Notes under the pieces: generated by a model | Databases searched by the model: none | Told to the model about the DNA's origin: nothing | Seen by the model: the letters and a program-made list of their open reading frames with translations, nothing else | Shown: in pieces, positions 62,001 through 64,000 of the stretch | How the letters are laid out: the number at the start of each line of letters is the position of its first letter | Numbering within the stretch: position 1 is the stretch's first letter | DNA from: Galbula dea | Taxonomy: Eukaryota; Chordata; Aves; Piciformes; Galbulidae | Direction of reading: 5' to 3' | Assembly (NCBI GenBank): GCA_013399015.1 | Contig: VWZX01010808.1 | Coordinates: 62,001-126,000 of the forward strand | DNA length: 64,000 bases | Translations under genes and position numbers: made by a program

Positions 62001-63509
62001 AGTGACTTCATGATGGAAAGCATCCCTTCCAGTGACATAGAGATACTTCATCCTGCTAGAGAGAAACAACCACTTAATGCTTCCTATGGGAGATAAACTG
62101 CAATGTGGTGATCTTGCAGGCTATCAGCAAAGGTGTGACAGTGCTGATGTGGCCACACAGAACATGTAGGGGACTTGAGAACCTGTGCTCACTTCTTTTG
62201 AAGTCGCAAGTTGCAGACAAGTTGCTGAGAAAAGGGGTCTGGAATGGTCTTTGCTATCTACAATACCTTTCAGTATGGGGTGAGCTGAGGTCAGCTGTTT
62301 GGAGGGCCTCCTGCTTTGCATCACTGCCCTTGTGTCTTCTGGCCCATGAGAAAGAGGTGGACTATGAAAGGAAAGAGTAAAGTAGTTCATTAATTAATGT
62401 AGTCAAATGATGTCTCACACTTACCACCTATGGTTGACAGTCAGGGGTTGGAAAGGACCTGGAAAGATCTAGTCCAACCCCCCTGCCAGAGCAGGATTCC
62501 CTAGAGTAGGTCAGAACAAAGCTTCCCTGTCTGGGAATTGAACCCGGGCTGCAGCGGTGAGAGTGCTGAATCCTAACCACTAGCAACAGGCCTTGTTCTT
62601 TTTTTTTCTCCACTGTGCTGCATTTTTATTCTGAATCCCTGATTACACCTTTATTCTGCTTGAAATAGGACTAATGATGCATCCTTGCAAAGGAGCTGAG
62701 TACCCAGGGCTGTTGCATGTTCTGAAATACTGAGGATGACACACTGATTTTTCCTAACCAAATAAATCTCTGCTGCTACTACTCGTGGCACTCTATTGTT
62801 GCTGTTTCTAATTGGGTCCTGTAGGGATCACATGGTGTCAAGCCATTGCAAAAAGGGAGAAGGATGGAGAGAGAACTGTGGACAGTCTGATACTACCCCT
62901 GAGGCTAAGTGACAGGTGAGAGGAAGAGCAGATAGCACTAGCATGACTGAAGTGTACCTGACAAATTCTGGCTCAACTTGTATAGGAATGAGACATGCTG
63001 GCTAACTGAGCCTGCTTTATCAAGGGCATATACTTCAAATGGGTTGTATTCTTGCACCTGGATTGTTTTTCTGCCTTTGGTATGTCCTCTTTGGCTTGTG
63101 AAGTAGAGTTGTTAAGGGGCTGGGTTACAGCCATGGCTTGTTCTACCTCTTCTTTAGCTCTTCTCAGCCTCTGATTTTCCTGGAGTTCAAGGATCAGCTC
63201 TTGCTGTTTCTGAAGCTGTTGCCTCTGCTCCTCAATAAGATGTTGCTGGAAGGCATGAAGGTGTCCAAAATGGCTTTCAGGAAGAGGAGCTGTCTTTGGA
63301 ACAGGTGCTTGAAACTGCTGGGGGAGAGTGGCCATTTGAATCCTGTACACAGCCTGGTCCTGGGCACTCCAGGCTGCATGTTTTAGAGTAACGTTCCAGG
63401 CAAATTTGGGTTTTCTGCAGGAATGAGAAGTGTGAGCAGCATCCGAACAAGGCTTGTCTGTGGTCTGCTCAGGCTCTTTCTGTATGAGGCAAGTTGGCAA
63501 GGGGAGGGG
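55895..63509 (-). CDS. CCDC191: CCDC191 (KIAA1407), coiled-coil protein; C-terminal part, 7 exons recognised
   Basis: A long, charged coiled-coil protein with poorly known function. Exons in transcript order: 63509-63058, 61626-61544, 60180-60079, 58943-58800, 58206-58054, 57677-57523, 56027-55895. From 61626 to the stop all phases agree. That part encodes a basic/acidic coiled coil (RRRKLQEAKQRREEEKL, QRREAEEKAALQEKRREERR, DHYEKVLLRKLGMVPWKRLR), then repeated aromatic helices with a 'W..W' pattern (KWLMTWLQ, GFRNWLK, NYFWVWFDVI), ending VAEILPNFQT. The first listed exon ends in phase 2 while the next needs phase 1, so an exon between them is missing or one boundary is wrong. The N-terminal exons lie beyond the right edge. 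Identification rests on recalled human CCDC191 similarity and on the ZDHHC23-CCDC191 convergent synteny. Confidence 0.88.
57523..57677 (-). CDS. CCDC191: CCDC191 coding exon
   Basis: Reads YKDYLSTLEERVSALHATCL, MRNYFWVWFDVIMEEKNTLW, EKLKIAAEHSN. Acceptor TTCCCTAG, donor AA|GTAAGT, phase 0 in and phase 2 out. Confidence 0.9.
58054..58206 (-). CDS. CCDC191: CCDC191 coding exon
   Basis: Reads VAQRHHCLGLQRKWLMTWLQ, NTQRSLMEKVSRAEEFYSHR, LLRQGFRNWLK. Acceptor GTACTCAG, donor AAG|GTTTGC, phase 0 on both sides, 51 codons. Confidence 0.92.
58800..58943 (-). CDS. CCDC191: CCDC191 coding exon
   Basis: Reads KELEKQRRLEKEQQLQKKAR, DHYEKVLLRKLGMVPWKRLR, EQAKENLV. HYEKVLLRK.G..PWK.LR is conserved with human. 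Acceptor ATTGTAG, donor GTG|GTAAGT, 48 codons, phase 0. Confidence 0.94.
58944..60078 (-). other. CCDC191: CCDC191 intron
   Basis: Non-coding, with a TG/CA-type run near 59709-59727. No repeat family recognised. Confidence 0.7.
60079..60180 (-). CDS. CCDC191: CCDC191 coding exon: coiled coil
   Basis: Reads GQLKAEEAARQRREAEEKAA then LQEKRREERRQQKL. Acceptor TGTCAAG (weak pyrimidine tract), donor CTG|GTGACC, 34 codons, phase 0. Human has QLKAQEEERRKREAEEKEEQ at this place. Confidence 0.9.
61544..61626 (-). CDS. CCDC191: CCDC191 coding exon: coiled coil
   Basis: After two bases completing a codon it reads MEERAIQRAERRRKLQEAKQ then RREEEKL. Acceptor TTCTATAG, donor TTG|GTAAGG, phase 1 in and phase 0 out. 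The human counterpart has MEKRAIQRSEHRRQLQEAKK. Confidence 0.92.
62433..62592 (-). mobile_element. tRNA-Glu head joined to a CR1 3' tail (SINE-like)
   Basis: Read on the minus strand, a degraded tRNA-Glu (62592-62523) runs directly into CR1 3'-end sequence (GGGAATCCTGCTCTGGCAGG, GGTTGGACTAGATCTTTCC, GGTCCTTTCCAACCCC). The tail matches the end of the CR1 copies at 32.7 and 40.2 kb. A tRNA head with a LINE 3' tail is the classic plan of a tRNA-derived SINE mobilised by that LINE; passerine TguSINE1 (tRNA head plus CR1 tail) is a precedent. A single template-switch chimera is the main alternative. The typical octamer end of CR1 is absent or decayed. It sits inside a CCDC191 intron in sense orientation. 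Confidence 0.7.
62523..62592 (-). pseudogene. tRNA-Glu(CTC)-like pseudogene (head of the composite element)
   Basis: The minus strand reads CTAGTGGTTAGGATTCAGCA, then CTCTCAC as anticodon loop (anticodon CTC at 62559-62561), then CCCGGGTTCAATTCCC and CAGGGAA. D arm, anticodon arm, T arm and 3' acceptor strand match vertebrate tRNA-Glu with a few changes. The 5' acceptor strand (expected TCCCTGG) is degraded to GGCCTG with small deletions. The B box (GGTTCAATTCC) fits consensus. It is not expected to make functional tRNA. Confidence 0.8.
63058..63509 (-). CDS. CCDC191: CCDC191 coding exon: Gln/Glu-rich coiled coil
   Basis: Reads PLPLPTCLIQKEPEQTTDKP through FQQHLIEEQRQQLQKQQELI and LELQENQRLRRAKEEVEQAM to EDIPKAEKQS. 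Human CCDC191 has a similar FFEEQQKKLQEQQNLILELR block and VPKAK. Acceptor TTTTTCCCAG; proposed donor AG|GTGCAA. The frame stays open past this donor to about 62973, and the phase (2) does not fit the next exon, so the 3' boundary is the least certain part. Confidence 0.72.
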
Positions 63510-64000
63510 CTGGGAAAAAGAGGAAAATTTGGCATTGATTAAAACCAAGCATACTTCTGCCCTCCCTACATGGTGTTTCTTTAATGCAAATCTCCTGAGA
63601 TGCCCTAGAAGTAGGATAATCTCAGCTATGCAATCTTTATCCAGTTCCTAGCCAGGGCAGAGGGGCCCTTATGCACAAATGGGAGGCTGTGTGCTTGTGC
63701 CTGTGTGCACTGGAAGAAAGGGTGATCAGGGAAGAGCTCTGGCAGGATTATATCCTGAGTATTCTGTTAGGGAGCACAGCTCATGACAGCTCATCTCTCA
63801 AGGATTAGCACGCTCCTTTTTAGATTGTGTTGTCCCCACTCAGTGCACAGATGGAGAATAAAGGAAAAACAGGTGTTGAAGCCATCTACACTGCTTATCT
63901 ACTGGACAGTCCTTTTCCAGATGGAAGATAAGTCTACAAGGTGCTGCTTCCTCATGCCTCTTCTCCAGCTTTGGTAAATACTACTATGAAACTGGTGCAC
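63510..64000 (-). other. CCDC191: CCDC191 intron to the window edge
   Basis: No exon recognised; the N-terminal CCDC191 exons should lie beyond the right edge. Confidence 0.6.

Larger units (their letters stand above)
61627..63057 (-). other. CCDC191: CCDC191 intron(s), possibly hiding a missed exon
   Basis: Contains the tRNA-Glu/CR1 chimera at 62433-62592. The human protein carries a short hydrophobic stretch before MEKRAIQ that I could not find here, so a small or diverged exon may lie in this interval. Confidence 0.6.

Noticed and set aside
1..64000. CRISPR arrays, bacterial operons, phage genes or an intact retrovirus
   Set aside because: Nothing of the kind is present; the DNA is vertebrate with spliced genes, and only CR1-derived elements were recognised.

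Overview
The window is vertebrate nuclear DNA, almost certainly from a bird. It shows intron-rich genes with GT/AG splice sites and several dispersed CR1 retrotransposon ends carrying the 8-bp terminal repeat typical of avian CR1. I cannot fix the bird order. Three genes are recognisable by exon-by-exon translation and remembered similarity to the human proteins: GRAMD1C (+), ZDHHC23 (+) and CCDC191 (-). Their order and orientation match my recollection of human 3q13.31, so this is a conserved syntenic block.

Layout. 1-9437: no supportable exon; probably the 5' intron or upstream part of GRAMD1C, with one CR1 fragment. 9438-42722: sixteen GRAMD1C coding exons giving 603 residues in one continuous frame, from the start of the GRAM domain to the stop; only the first ~58 residues are missing. 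Its introns hold five CR1 copies, two of which share 197 identical bases, and an isolated CpG-rich patch (about 18181-18500). 42723-44192: short GRAMD1C 3' UTR, then intergenic DNA rising into the CpG-island promoter of ZDHHC23. 44193-47305: complete four-exon ZDHHC23 (411 residues), followed by a long presumed 3' UTR ending near 51.7 kb. 51.7-54.7 kb: convergent intergenic gap. 54.7-63.5 kb: 3' UTR and seven recognised coding exons of CCDC191 on the minus strand; the 5' part of the gene lies beyond the window.

Functionally the genes are unrelated neighbours. GRAMD1C (Aster-C) is an ER-anchored sterol-transfer protein with GRAM and VASt domains and a C-terminal membrane segment. ZDHHC23 is a multi-pass protein S-acyltransferase with a C-terminal PDZ ligand (EDIV). 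CCDC191 is a coiled-coil protein of poorly known function.

The items most worth a second look are a tRNA-Glu-like head joined to a CR1 3' tail inside a CCDC191 intron (SINE-like architecture), the CpG island inside GRAMD1C, the very recent CR1 pair, and a reading-phase gap between two CCDC191 exons. No unknown multi-gene system was found. Homology statements come from remembered family sequences, not from a search.
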